64,000 bases of DNA from Candidatus Poribacteria bacterium (lineage in GTDB: Bacteria; Poribacteria; WGA-4E; WGA-3G), in assembly GCA_022394755.1 (NCBI GenBank), contig JAGFCA010000005.1:30313-94312 (forward strand), read 5' to 3'. Positions 8,409 to 17,779 of this stretch are shown piece after piece (position 1 is the first letter of the stretch; each line of letters opens with the position of its first letter). A program made the translations under genes and the position numbers. The notes beneath the pieces were generated by a model. The model made no database searches. It was not told where the DNA came from and was given only the letters and a program-made list of their open reading frames with translations.

Positions 8409-9125
8409 ATGATTAAGGCAGTATTTTTTGATCTTGATGGTACGCTTTGCGACTCTGATTCCGCATGGGATTTAGCAGTTAAGGAGACATTTCAAGTCTT
8501 TCACAAGAAAGCGATGAATATATCCAATAATGCTCTTCTTAACGGTTGGGAAACTGTTCATGAGAAATTATTTCAGCGACTTGATGCGGGTAGATGTTCT
8601 ATGGCTGAAGTAAGAGATTCCCGTTTTCACTGTTTGTTCAACGAACTAAATTTGCCGTCAAGTGAATTGCCTGATGAACTGAACGATTTTCTATCTACAC
8701 GTTATATTTCTAATCTAAAACTCTACGACGATGCTGCTGTGCTTGATGAAATTACCACACTTCATGTAGGTATCATTACTAACGGTGCCCATGATAAAAA
8801 TACAGATAGTCAGCTATCTAAAGTCAACCAATTAGGACTAAGAGAACGTATTCAGTCATTGACAATATCGGATGAAATTGGTGTCAGGAAACCACATTCC
8901 AAAATATTCAAATTAGCATGTGAAAAGGCAGGTGTCTTACTAACAGAATCAATTATGGTCGGTGACTCCATTGGTAATGACATCGTAGGTGCGAACCGAG
9001 TCAATATGACAAGCATACATATCAATCGAAATTCAGACACCTCACTTCCAGATATTACTGATGGTCAACCTGACTATTCAGTTTCAAATCTATTCGACAT
9101 CTTACCTTATTTGACAATTAAATAA
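8409..9125 (+). CDS. HAD-superfamily hydrolase, subfamily IA phosphatase
   Basis: A 238-residue cytoplasmic phosphatase. Motif I is FFDLDGTLCD with nucleophile D8 and acid/base D10. Motif II is the threonine in GIITNG, motif III the lysine in RKPHSKIF, and motif IV the aspartates of MVGDSIGNDIVGA. The long helical cap between motifs I and II makes it subfamily IA, close to YjjG or N-acylneuraminate-9-phosphatase-like enzymes. The substrate is probably a small phosphorylated sugar or nucleotide. A strong ribosome binding site (GGTAGGAGA) precedes ATG. Its 3' end overlaps the convergent lipoprotein gene by 19 bases, so the two stops lie inside each other's coding ends. Confidence 0.9.
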   Translation: MIKAVFFDLDGTLCDSDSAWDLAVKETFQVFHKKAMNISNNALLNGWETVHEKLFQRLDAGRCSMAEVRDSRFHCLFNELNLPSSELPDELNDFLSTRYISNLKLYDDAAVLDEITTLHVGIITNGAHDKNTDSQLSKVNQLGLRERIQSLTISDEIGVRKPHSKIFKLACEKAGVLLTESIMVGDSIGNDIVGANRVNMTSIHINRNSDTSLPDITDGQPDYSVSNLFDILPYLTIK

Positions 9126-9934
9126 TTGCTGATTATTTCAGAGGCGACTTCAGCTTTCGGATTATTTTGATTTTGTGTATGATACACAATAGCTATTCTG
9201 CCACGATTTCCATCACGAACAATAATGGGATCAGCTACAGTTGCCTTAGCATTTCCAGTATCAGTTGCAAAGATCTTTTCTGCATACCAATCATCTTCGA
9301 GTTGGTCCAATGGGAACGGTCTGTCAGATTCAAATCTTGTTAGACTTGGACATATAATCCCTGCAGATTCTGATACAACCATGATTGTATCATGTGTATA
9401 GACATCAATTTCAATATCTTCAATGTCCATCAGGTTTTGTAATGCCCCACGTTCATTTGCTTTGCCTTCTGTAGTGTTGTATCCTAAATAATCTGCCTGG
9501 TTCAAAATCGTATCCCCATCGGTTGATTCAATCCATTTTTCAGCAATAGATCCGTCAGGTTGAGTATTCCCCGCTGGATATATTGCTGTAGGTAATACAC
9601 CGTTAAGGATGCAGACATTTACTGAATTGTTTGCGGTTGTTTGTAACATCCAGTCTCTTAAGGATTCCTCATTACCAGTAATCCCTACTTGTATACCTTT
9701 AGCTTCTAATAATTCTTTTGTCAGTTCTGCTTCAGTTCTGGCATTCTCAGGCGAAATCCACCATGTTTTACCAATAAAAATTAGTACATCCTCAGGTGAT
9801 TCATACACTACTATTTCTGAAGGCTCTATTTCTACTATTACTGTTTCTTGTATCTGTTGTGTCTTATTACAATTGCCAAAGATGAAAATACTCCCTATTA
9901 GAGCAACAACAATCAGCCATCTGTTCTTTTGCAT
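9107..9934 (-). CDS. lipoprotein of unknown function, paralogue of the 9990 gene
   Basis: A 275-residue protein with a lipoprotein-type N-terminus (IVVALIGSIFIFGNC, cysteine at residue 22; the lipobox FGNC is slightly atypical). I do not recognise a named family. The mature part starts with a strand-loop-helix pattern (VLIFIGKTWW, then GIQVGIT) that suggests a flavodoxin- or GATase-like alpha/beta fold. It contains WIESTDGDTILNQADYLGY, which is nearly identical in the paralogue, and later SDRPFPLDQL and VRDGNRGRIAIVY. ThuA-like or amidotransferase-like folds are possible; no catalytic triad is clear. It is probably anchored in the periplasm. It is followed upstream by its paralogue on the same strand. 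Confidence 0.7.
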   Translation of the reverse strand: MQKNRWLIVVALIGSIFIFGNCNKTQQIQETVIVEIEPSEIVVYESPEDVLIFIGKTWWISPENARTEAELTKELLEAKGIQVGITGNEESLRDWMLQTTANNSVNVCILNGVLPTAIYPAGNTQPDGSIAEKWIESTDGDTILNQADYLGYNTTEGKANERGALQNLMDIEDIEIDVYTHDTIMVVSESAGIICPSLTRFESDRPFPLDQLEDDWYAEKIFATDTGNAKATVADPIIVRDGNRGRIAIVYHTQNQNNPKAEVASEIISNYLIVK

Positions 9935-9989
9935 TTACTTTTCTCCTGAAGTATAACGGTATAAGATGATAATCAATTTAACACCAAGT

Positions 9990-10796
9990 CTATTTTGCCA
10001 AGAGATAATTGATGATAATCTCTGCTGCAACAACACCTTTCGGATTATGTTTATGATGTGTTTGGTGAACCATAGCGAGTCTACCTCGATTTCCATCTCT
10101 AAGAATTAGGGGGTCTGCGGATTTTGGATTTATGTCTCCAGTATCGCTTGCAAATATCTTTTCAGGGTACCACTCACCATCAAGTTGTTCTAATGGGAAT
10201 GGTCTGTCAGATTTAAACTCCACTAAACTTGGTGTTAGAGTTATTCCCTGCGCAGTAGGATACATTGTAAGTTCTTCGAAAAATTCCACATTAATATCCA
10301 ATTCTGGAAGATCCATAAGGTTTTGTAAAGGTGCTTTGTTGTTAGCAGTTCCATCTGAACTGTAATATCCTAAATAGTCTGCTTGATTCAATATCGTATC
10401 ACCATCCGTTGATTCAATCCATAATTCAGCAATAGATCCTTCAGGTTGTGTATTACCAACAGCATATATGGTATGAGGTAATATTCCATAAACGATGCAG
10501 ACATTTTTTTCTCCATTGGCAGTTGTTTTAGACATCCAATTCCTGAGATATTCCTCGCTTGCAGTGATTTCTACTCTGATTCCATTGGCATTCAAAAGTG
10601 TTCTTGTATTCTGAGCTTCTTCTGCTGCATTTTCATACGTGATCCAAGAAGTACTACCTGTATAAATCAATACATCTGGATCTTTAGACTGTATTTCAGA
10701 TGGCACAATGTATATTTTTTCTTTTTGAACTTTAGTACAACCTATAAATAATGTAAAACAACAAATGATAGGAATCATCCATAGATATTTCCGCAT
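9990..10796 (-). CDS. lipoprotein of unknown function, paralogue of the 9107 gene
   Basis: A 268-residue protein with a clean lipobox, LFIGC, at residues 16-20. It aligns along its whole length with the 9107 protein, sharing VLIYTGSTSWI, LRNWM, TTANGEKNVCIVYGILPHTI, WIESTDGDTILNQADYLGY, SDRPFPLEQLDGEWYPEKIF and LRDGNRGRLAMV. The most divergent part is the middle, about residues 165-200. The conserved acidic and tryptophan-containing blocks suggest a binding or enzymatic surface, but I cannot name it. The two genes are 55 bases apart on the same strand and look like a local duplication. Confidence 0.7.
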   Translation of the reverse strand: MRKYLWMIPIICCFTLFIGCTKVQKEKIYIVPSEIQSKDPDVLIYTGSTSWITYENAAEEAQNTRTLLNANGIRVEITASEEYLRNWMSKTTANGEKNVCIVYGILPHTIYAVGNTQPEGSIAELWIESTDGDTILNQADYLGYYSSDGTANNKAPLQNLMDLPELDINVEFFEELTMYPTAQGITLTPSLVEFKSDRPFPLEQLDGEWYPEKIFASDTGDINPKSADPLILRDGNRGRLAMVHQTHHKHNPKGVVAAEIIINYLLAK

Positions 10797-11266
10797 TAAT
10801 AGTCTCCATAAGTATTGTGTGTATTTAATTAGTAATGTAGTTCTGTTTAACCCATAAGTGTATTGGTTTTATGTCTCAATATAATTAACACGTGATTAAA
10901 TCAAGATAGGTTTCTAAATCATACTGTTGATTCCTCGATTCGCGGATGAAATGTGTATCACATAAAACTGGTCAAACTATACTATATCACTCGAATCCTT
11001 CAAAATACCGCACTCCATCGGAGTGCTATGTACTGATTTCCTATATTGAGGTTAAGCATGAAAACAGTCCATACTATACAAAGTCTAATTGAAATAATAA
11101 GAAATAGTTTGATTTTTATTGATATGTTATAATTAGGTTATTTGATTATAACTAAATCAATAATTAGTTTATGCAAATTACTGATTATTGTGCCTTTAAT
11201 TTGTTAGTACTCTCTATAAGAGGTAATATTTGTGAATTATTCACAGAAAATATGAAGGAGGAAAAA
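10797..11266. other. intergenic region with a palindromic repeat
   Basis: No gene is supported in this 470-base gap. GCACTCC at 11010-11016 pairs with GGAGTGC at 11020-11026 inside a TACCGCA...CTATGTA frame that recurs at 41245, 50614 and 52152 with a different stem sequence. Near 10921 there is a partial copy of the TACCGTTGATTC-type repeat seen at 35398 and 50796. Confidence 0.5.
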
Positions 11267-11407
11267 ATGAATAAATATAAGACCTTTTCAATCCCAGCAA
11301 TACTTGTAGTATTCGTCTTATTTTGCTTTATCAATAATAGCGAAGCTGCTAATATAACGTCGCTGAGTGTAACTGCGAATACAGATTATGGCAGTGGCGG
11401 AGACTAA
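11267..11407 (+). CDS. short secreted peptide, probably a truncated gene remnant
   Basis: A 46-codon frame with an excellent ribosome binding site (GGAGG, six bases before ATG). It encodes a signal peptide (IPAILVVFVLFCFINNSEA) and then only about twenty residues, ending YGSGGD. The good start signals with so little mature protein suggest the 5' end of a secreted protein whose remainder is lost. A gene remnant also follows immediately, at 11496. A real secreted micropeptide is the alternative. Confidence 0.4.
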   Translation: MNKYKTFSIPAILVVFVLFCFINNSEAANITSLSVTANTDYGSGGD

Positions 11408-11495
11408 TAATACGTTTACTCATTTAGACAAACGATAACCCTATTCTAACGGCAGAGGATACACGCCTTTGCGGTTACTTTCAAGGAATATAGTT

Positions 11496-12514
11496 ATGTC
11501 ACTACAAAAAGTCAGTTTGCTTTTTTTGATTTTCCTACTTTTCAGTGAAGCGGTAGATGCTAAAATCGTTTTGGGTTCCAGGCGCAACGATGTGCATGGT
11601 GTTTACGTGATGGATGATGATGGCAGCAACCAGACTCTACTCGTTGAAGAAGGTGAACGATGGCATCCTTTCCCTGATCGCTGGTCACCAGACGGTAAAA
11701 AGATACTCTTTAAAAATCGTTTTGGTCAATTTTTGATGAACCCTGATGGTACAAACTTTCAAAAACTCAATACTCCAAACGGACGTATTGGTGCAATGTC
11801 GTTTTCTCCAGATAGTAAATCTATCGTTTTTAACATGATTGTGAATATAGATATCAAAGAGATAAAGACTGTCAATGTGTTCCATATAGAAACGGGTGAG
11901 GTAAAAAAAATAGCAGATGTCGTTGCCAGCACATGTGATTGGGCACCCGATGGCAAACATATTGTGTTCGCAGAGCAAGGAGTTGTCGGTGGTGTGGGTG
12001 GAACACTTTGGATAATGGGTTCCGATGGCCATAATCCACGAAAACCACTCAAACCCCCTATACTCGGAAGATTCAAAGATCCACGCTGAACCCCCGATAG
12101 CAATCAGATCGTCTATATTCATGACGAGTATGTCTGGGAGCCATGGGAGGGACACGCCGGAATAGCCATAGTCTATAAGGCACATAGGTATCTCATTTGT
12201 GATCGTAACGGTGAAAATATCAAACAACTACGTATACCTAAGGACTATCGACCTTAGGAAATTGACTGGATGGATGATGGAGAATCTGTTGTTTTCTGCG
12301 CGCATGTCGGAATCCCTCTAAATGAACCAGGTCCCTTACACATCTGTTACCACCCAGCAATATCTATAAGTATCATATACCAACTGGTGAGATAACACAA
12401 CTAACAGACCATCCGGGTATGGATATCACAATTGATTGGATTAGCGATGATGTGTTATCGGTTTCACCAGTCGGCAAAAAAAGTAACGTGTGGAAAGTTA
12501 AAAAAATAAAGTGA
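11496..12514 (+). pseudogene. TolB-like WD40/PD40 propeller protein, disrupted
   Basis: The ATG at 11496 follows AAGGA and opens a signal peptide (VSLLFLIFLLFSEAVDA), then PD40 blades (WSPDGKKILF, FSPDSKSIVF, WAPDGKHIVF). The frame stops at a TGA at 12087, exactly where the tryptophan of the next blade (DPR-W-TPDSNQIVY) is expected. The same frame then reads on to a TAG at 12255, and a frameshift between about 12330 and 12360 is needed to join the last part (YHIPTGEITQLTDHPG to WKVKKIK), which ends at 12514. Two nonsense changes and one frameshift make this a decayed gene rather than recoding. The intact protein would have been an exported TolB-like propeller of about 338 residues. Confidence 0.85.
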
Positions 12515-12603
12515 GATTGAAAAACAGAATTTTGTACTTCGGAGCAGTTAGAAAGCCCTCCTACCGGGTATTTTGGCGGGTAATTTTCATTATATGATAT
12601 TGT

Positions 12604-13953
12604 CTATTTAATGATAATACGTTTGATCTGTCCGTTTTCTCCACCGATAGCAATGCTACTATCAGTAGGATGAATATTCAACGAGTATGCCCAACCCTCA
12701 ATGCCAACAATCTCATCAGTGATTTCTACTGAATCAGGATCAATCATCCGAACACTACCGTCTATACAAGATGTTACGACTTTAGATCCATCGTTCAACC
12801 ATACGAGGTTTAAAGGTACTACGTTGAGTCTGGCAAATTTCACCATTCTGCCAATAGTCGGCTGCCAGAGTCGAACAGTACGATCATCGCTTACAGAAGC
12901 AATCATCGGAAGACTTGTTGCATTCGGTCTGAGTGCTAAGTTATGAACAGTATGAGTATGATTGTTCATACTGCGGATTAATTCGCCGGTTGTCACATCC
13001 CATACGCGGACATTTTGATCTATTCCCGTACTAATAAGCAGTTTTTTATCTTGCATGAAACAGAGAGAGGACACCCCACGAGAATGTCCTTTAAGACGAC
13101 GAATTTCTGTACCATCCGATACATTCCAGAGGATAATGTTACGATCCATACTTCCAGATGCAATGGATGACGCATCACGCCAAGTGACAGTCATCACAGA
13201 ATCGAGATGTCCTTTAAGGATACTGTGAGATACACCTTCTTGCCAAGAAAGGATTTCTACGATCCCTTCTACTGAAGGATTTCCGCCACCCACTGCCAAC
13301 CATTTATTATCTGGAGAAAAAGCAAGATCATGGATATTTCGAGGGGTTACAGATATTGTTCTCTTTAGGGAGAGCGTTGACCATTCATAAACCTGTAATC
13401 CGACTTGTGACCCTGCAACAACATATTTACCATCGTTAGTAAAAGCAAGAGTTGTAATCGGAGGCATAACTGTAGGATTGTGAGGAATTACATCAATCTG
13501 ATGTGTCTGCTGGATTTGAATTCCCACCCAATCTCCATAGTTTGCTCCTTCTTCAATCCATTTTCTGATAAGATCGGTTTCTGGTTTTGTCAAAGGTTTA
13601 CCTGTGCCCAGTGGTGGCATTATACCATTCTCGTTTTCAGATAATGTGATCCGTTGATAAAGTAGGGAATCCTCAGGTTCAGCTGCAACAATTACTTCTC
13701 CATATAGACTCTCTTTAATACCCTTAACACTGTCCAGTTGGACGCCTCCCTTAGGTTTACTAACGGAACCATTCCCTTCAACCTTCGATGCACTATGGCA
13801 ACTGAAACAACTATTTTGGAATATAGGTAAGATCTGTTTCTCAAAGTCAACTTTCGCTTCTGTATCCGCAAATAATGGAGATCCGACAACTATCATTATG
13901 CAAATACAACTGATAAAAAGCAGTATGAAGTATGACTTACATTTTAGTTTCAT
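12604..13953 (-). CDS. exported cytochrome-like (PSCyt1) and WD40 repeat protein
   Basis: A 449-residue protein. After a signal peptide comes a planctomycete-type cytochrome domain, residues ~35-130: FQNSCFSCHS has the CxxCH haem-binding motif, and MPPLGTGKPLT and IRKWIEEGANYG give a possible distal methionine and the usual domain end. Residues ~155-449 are WD40 repeats (LAFSPDNKWLAVGG, IILWNVSDGTEIRRLKGH, VRVWDVTTGELIR, VRLWQPTIGR), enough for one seven-bladed propeller. Covalent c-type haem is expected from the motif. It is the last gene of the minus-strand block, 19 bases after the DUF1549/DUF1553 gene, with AGGTGA before the ATG. The electron-transfer partner and purpose are unknown. Confidence 0.9.
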   Translation of the reverse strand: MKLKCKSYFILLFISCICIMIVVGSPLFADTEAKVDFEKQILPIFQNSCFSCHSASKVEGNGSVSKPKGGVQLDSVKGIKESLYGEVIVAAEPEDSLLYQRITLSENENGIMPPLGTGKPLTKPETDLIRKWIEEGANYGDWVGIQIQQTHQIDVIPHNPTVMPPITTLAFTNDGKYVVAGSQVGLQVYEWSTLSLKRTISVTPRNIHDLAFSPDNKWLAVGGGNPSVEGIVEILSWQEGVSHSILKGHLDSVMTVTWRDASSIASGSMDRNIILWNVSDGTEIRRLKGHSRGVSSLCFMQDKKLLISTGIDQNVRVWDVTTGELIRSMNNHTHTVHNLALRPNATSLPMIASVSDDRTVRLWQPTIGRMVKFARLNVVPLNLVWLNDGSKVVTSCIDGSVRMIDPDSVEITDEIVGIEGWAYSLNIHPTDSSIAIGGENGQIKRIIIK

Positions 13954-13972
13954 CTGACATTCACCTAAATTC

Positions 13973-16201
13973 CTAATGGTTCATCACAAATTCGTTGCAT
14001 GTAAGTAGACTCCACACCATATCCTCAAGCACACGTTGTTGGGAGCCTGCGGATGCGTAAATGTCAATATGTTGTTGCCAAAATAAGCGTTCCGTTTCTG
14101 TAGGAAGTCTATTCAACGCAGCCAGATAGAATACCTCAATAATCTCCTTCGGTAATTTATTGGATTCAATTAATTTATCCAGACGACCACCAATGACACC
14201 GATACGTGCATTGAGAAGTTCTCCGTTAAATAGATGGAGTTTGCGTTTTAGTCCATCAGTAGATGCGTTTGTCGTTTCACATGACGATTCGCGTCCACAT
14301 CTTCCCAGGATATCAAGTGCTTCTGATTGAGTATCAGGATCAATTAGAGCAACAGCACGTGTTCCTTCAGGTTCATCACCGTATAGATCTGGAACATCAA
14401 GCACATCTGAAATAGCATCTGCCAAGACCTCAGGTGGTAGGGGTTTCTTTAGTGCGTGTGAATAGAATCGATCATCATTCACATTTTCAGGGAGTGAATT
14501 GGAACTCCGTGCGTATGCATCACTCAAAGCGATACGTTTGAGTGTGTGTCGTAGATCGTACCCGTGTAAAACAAAATCATCGGCTAATTCTATTAACAGT
14601 TCCGGATGTGTGGCAGGATTCGTAGATCGAAAATCGTCAACAGGTTCAACTAAACCGCGTCCCATCATCGCTTTCCACAAGCGATTAACAAAGGCTTTGG
14701 CAAAGTATGGGTTGTCTCCATCTGTCAACCAGTTCACCAATTCAGCACGTCCATCAACATCAGATACCAAATACCGGTCACCAGGTATTCGGGGTAAAGC
14801 TGTTTCAAGAGTAGCAGGATGGATAACTTCAGCATTTTGTTTTACTTTCACAACCTGTTCATTTCCGTCTACTTTCGTAAGGATAGCGGTTAACCCATGG
14901 TAGTCATCCTGTGTCCACTTATCAAGTGGATGGTTATGGCAATTGGCACATCGTAGACGCGCACCCATAAAGAGTTCACTCAGGAATTCAGCCTGTTCAC
15001 CTGCACTTCTATTCGTACGGTAGAAATTCGCTGGACCGACTTGATGTGAATCACCTGTAGCCAGAATAACAGATCGGGCAATTTGGTCATACCCTATACC
15101 ATCTTCAATTTGTTGTTCAAGCCACTTATGATAGACTAATGTACCTTGTGAGTTCCCATTCTGTCCACCAATCCGAAGTAGCTTCGCCAACTGTAATGTC
15201 CAGTATTCATTGAATTCCTCAGACTGTAGGAGTGTATCTACCAATGTTTCTCGTTTACCAGTGTCTTTATTTTCAAGAAAATTAATTACTTGATCTGGAA
15301 CAGGAAGACGACCAGTTAGATCAAGCGTTATCCTGCGTAAAAATGTCGCATCATCCGCAGTAGAGGATGCAGGTAACCTTAAGATAGAAAGTAATTTCTG
15401 AATTTCACCATCAATAACTGTGTCACCCGTTTTAGATGAAAGTTGATTTAAATCAGTATTATCAATAGGAGTGGTGTTCAGGGGTGCTATGAATTCAATC
15501 GGAACAACCTCAGTGAGATAACGAGCAAGAATAATATGCCGACCGGGACGCACCATCTTGGCGGTGGAAGTATCAGCGTCAATTTCAATTGCGGAGGTAT
15601 CCTCAGGGGTAAAGACTGTCCATTGAGTGACATCCATCGTTGTACCATCAGAAAAATGAGCAATTGCCTGAAGTTGTATAGAGTTATCAAGATCTCGTAT
15701 TATCTGTTGTACTGGAGTTATTTCAACACGAACCAATTCACTCTGTGTTTCGTAACGTGCACCTTGTTTGATCCAGTTTAGGAGTAATTTGACTGCTTCT
15801 TCATTCTCATTCAGGACCTGTCCCCCACCATGTTTAGTTTGTGCTGTCGGTTTCAATATCACAAGGCTTTCATCAGGATATATTAGGTTAATCCGACGAC
15901 CTGAAAATTGTCGGACAATTGCTTGGTAGTCGGCTTGGGGATTACCTCCGAAGAGTGAGAGATTTAACTCTCCTCTACCTGCAGCTGAACCGTGGCATGC
16001 ACCTGCATTACACCCAAACTTGGTGAAAATAGGGATTAAGTCATTTTCAAAATCTATTACTTCATTGGAGTCTGAAGTGTATAATCCAGATTTTCTTTCA
16101 GATGATTGTTCGCCTGTATAGGATAATTTTGGTAGTATTAAACAATGCAGGAACAGTATTATATTTACTGATATAATTTGCACTAACAGTCTTTTTTTCA
16201 T
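13973..16201 (-). CDS. DUF1549/DUF1553 (planctomycete-type) exported protein with cytochrome-like domain
   Basis: A 742-residue exported protein. After the signal peptide, residues ~50-145 form a cytochrome-like domain with FGCNAGACHGSA; here two cysteines are spaced CxxxC before H, unlike the usual CxxCH. A bacterial-Ig-like stretch follows (VRVEITPVQQIIRDL, LQAIAHFSDGTTMDV). Residues ~265-475 match DUF1549 (FLRRITLDLTGRLPVPDQV, FLSELFMGARLRCANCHNHP with a second CxxCH), and residues ~500-735 match DUF1553 (RAELVNWLTDGDNPYFAKAFVNRLW, AYARSSNS). DUF1549/DUF1553 proteins are abundant in Planctomycetes and are normally next to DUF1501 genes, as here. No biochemical role is established. It lies 19 bases from its neighbours on both sides, so co-transcription is very likely. 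Confidence 0.92.
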   Translation of the reverse strand: MKKRLLVQIISVNIILFLHCLILPKLSYTGEQSSERKSGLYTSDSNEVIDFENDLIPIFTKFGCNAGACHGSAAGRGELNLSLFGGNPQADYQAIVRQFSGRRINLIYPDESLVILKPTAQTKHGGGQVLNENEEAVKLLLNWIKQGARYETQSELVRVEITPVQQIIRDLDNSIQLQAIAHFSDGTTMDVTQWTVFTPEDTSAIEIDADTSTAKMVRPGRHIILARYLTEVVPIEFIAPLNTTPIDNTDLNQLSSKTGDTVIDGEIQKLLSILRLPASSTADDATFLRRITLDLTGRLPVPDQVINFLENKDTGKRETLVDTLLQSEEFNEYWTLQLAKLLRIGGQNGNSQGTLVYHKWLEQQIEDGIGYDQIARSVILATGDSHQVGPANFYRTNRSAGEQAEFLSELFMGARLRCANCHNHPLDKWTQDDYHGLTAILTKVDGNEQVVKVKQNAEVIHPATLETALPRIPGDRYLVSDVDGRAELVNWLTDGDNPYFAKAFVNRLWKAMMGRGLVEPVDDFRSTNPATHPELLIELADDFVLHGYDLRHTLKRIALSDAYARSSNSLPENVNDDRFYSHALKKPLPPEVLADAISDVLDVPDLYGDEPEGTRAVALIDPDTQSEALDILGRCGRESSCETTNASTDGLKRKLHLFNGELLNARIGVIGGRLDKLIESNKLPKEIIEVFYLAALNRLPTETERLFWQQHIDIYASAGSQQRVLEDMVWSLLTCNEFVMNH

Positions 16202-16220
16202 TCTGAATTGTCCCTAAGTG

Positions 16221-17558
16221 TTAAGATTTATCTTCAATACAATATAGATGTGTCTCAGAACGTAATATGAGAGCATTATCGGCTACAGCACCAGATGCAA
16301 TGAACCCATCAGAGAACTCATTCCTTGAAAGTATTTTAAACTCACGATCAGCAGGAATAACAGTTACTCGTCCATCAGTATTGAAAAAGTAGATGTTCCC
16401 ATCAACATATAACGGGGATGCCCAATACTTTCCACCGATACGATTTCGCCAGACAAGATTACCACTTTCTGCCTCAACACATAGTACGATTCCACCCTCA
16501 TTAATCATAAAAATCAGGTCATCTATTATTAGTGGAGATGGTATTTCAGGAGCACCTTTACGAATCTTCCAAACAACATGAGTATCGCTGACATCACCTG
16601 TTCCTGAAGGATCAACTGCCAATAACAATTTCTCTATACCTGTTGTAAAATAGACCCGATCGTGAGAAAATATTGGTCTGCATGCAACATTCCATCCCCA
16701 CCCTTCATGACGAACACGCCACAGTTCATCGCCTGTAGCTGGATCATAGGAAATTGTTACCTCTGCGGCAGGACTGATCAGCTGCTTCTTACCTTGATAA
16801 GTAATAATGGTGGGTGTGGCGTATGATTTTCTATTGTCATTAGGTTTCTCTTTTTTCGTTTTTTCAGTATCCTTAATCCCTTTTGCCTTAAGGACATCCT
16901 CAAAATTAGAATCAACATTTCTATGTTTCAACCACAAAGTGTCTCCGTTGTTCTTATTCAATGCAGCAATGAACTGTACATCAACACCATCGAATGTAAG
17001 GAATAACCGGTTCTCATCGATAATCGGAGATGAAGCTGGTCGTACCCGGTGATCACAATTTAGATTTCTACGTTCCCAAAGTATATCGCCAGTTTGTGTA
17101 TCCAAACATGCTGTGCCATAAGTGCCGTAGTGGACGTAGACGCGTCCTTCTTCTACAATTGGAGTTGGGGAAGCATGACTGTTAAGACCAGGATGTTCGA
17201 TTTGCGGTTCTGTCACATCAAACACTTTTAAATCATGTATTATGTTTCCACTCATTAAGTCAACACAGATTGCAAAGAGTTCCTTCCCATCCTCACGCGC
17301 AGTCGTAACCCAAATCTGGTTTCCCCAAACAACTGGTGATGAATATCCCTGATCATGAATGGGTATTTTCCATCGGACGTTTTCCGTTTCACTAAATTCG
17401 ATAGGGATCTTTGTGGCAAGTGCTTTACCATCCCCATTTGGACCCCGGAACTGATTCCAATAAGTCGCTTCATTATTGTCTTGAGCATACAAAGAAAAAG
17501 ATAAGATTGTCTCAACGATAAATAGAATAGTTAAAATCGTTGTATATCTATGTTTCAT
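16221..17558 (-). CDS. exported PQQ-like beta-propeller protein
   Basis: A 445-residue protein. I use the ATG at 17558, which gives MKHRYTT followed by a proper signal peptide; the frame extends upstream to 17672 but without one. The mature part starts with WNQFRGPNGDGKA, a common planctomycete-type motif, and then PQQ-like blades (GDILWERRNLNC, GDTLWLKHRN, GDELWRVRHEG, GNLVWRNRIGG) spaced about 45-60 residues, consistent with a BamB- or quinoprotein-like eight-bladed propeller. The residues of catalytic PQQ dehydrogenases are not evident, so a binding or scaffold role is more likely. It sits between DUF1549/DUF1553 and DUF1501 genes in the block, with a 221-base gap on the upstream side that could hold a second promoter. 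Confidence 0.88.
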   Translation of the reverse strand: MKHRYTTILTILFIVETILSFSLYAQDNNEATYWNQFRGPNGDGKALATKIPIEFSETENVRWKIPIHDQGYSSPVVWGNQIWVTTAREDGKELFAICVDLMSGNIIHDLKVFDVTEPQIEHPGLNSHASPTPIVEEGRVYVHYGTYGTACLDTQTGDILWERRNLNCDHRVRPASSPIIDENRLFLTFDGVDVQFIAALNKNNGDTLWLKHRNVDSNFEDVLKAKGIKDTEKTKKEKPNDNRKSYATPTIITYQGKKQLISPAAEVTISYDPATGDELWRVRHEGWGWNVACRPIFSHDRVYFTTGIEKLLLAVDPSGTGDVSDTHVVWKIRKGAPEIPSPLIIDDLIFMINEGGIVLCVEAESGNLVWRNRIGGKYWASPLYVDGNIYFFNTDGRVTVIPADREFKILSRNEFSDGFIASGAVADNALILRSETHLYCIEDKS

Positions 17559-17779
17559 AAATAATCCCTTGTGTTTTGAATTAACCTGAAAATCCTTTAT
17601 AAATTGTGTGTTTGTGATAGTAAACATTTGTATATGATTTTTTGTGAAGTATGGGTTTTGTGATAACAACACTCAGTAATTAGATAATTCCGTGGTTGTT
17701 CATCCACACTACATACATCAAACATAGCCATGATGAGAAGCAACTCATGGCTTTCATAGATATTCTATATCAAATTGGA

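Noticed and set aside
11171..11266. Upstream extension of the short secreted frame
   Set aside because: The internal ATG at 11267 has the GGAGG site and starts a proper signal peptide; the extension does not.
11496..12514. TGA at a Trp position suggesting UGA read as tryptophan (genetic code 4)
   Set aside because: The same gene has a TAG and a frameshift, and TGA is used as a normal final stop by other intact genes, such as the PhyH gene ending at 36472.
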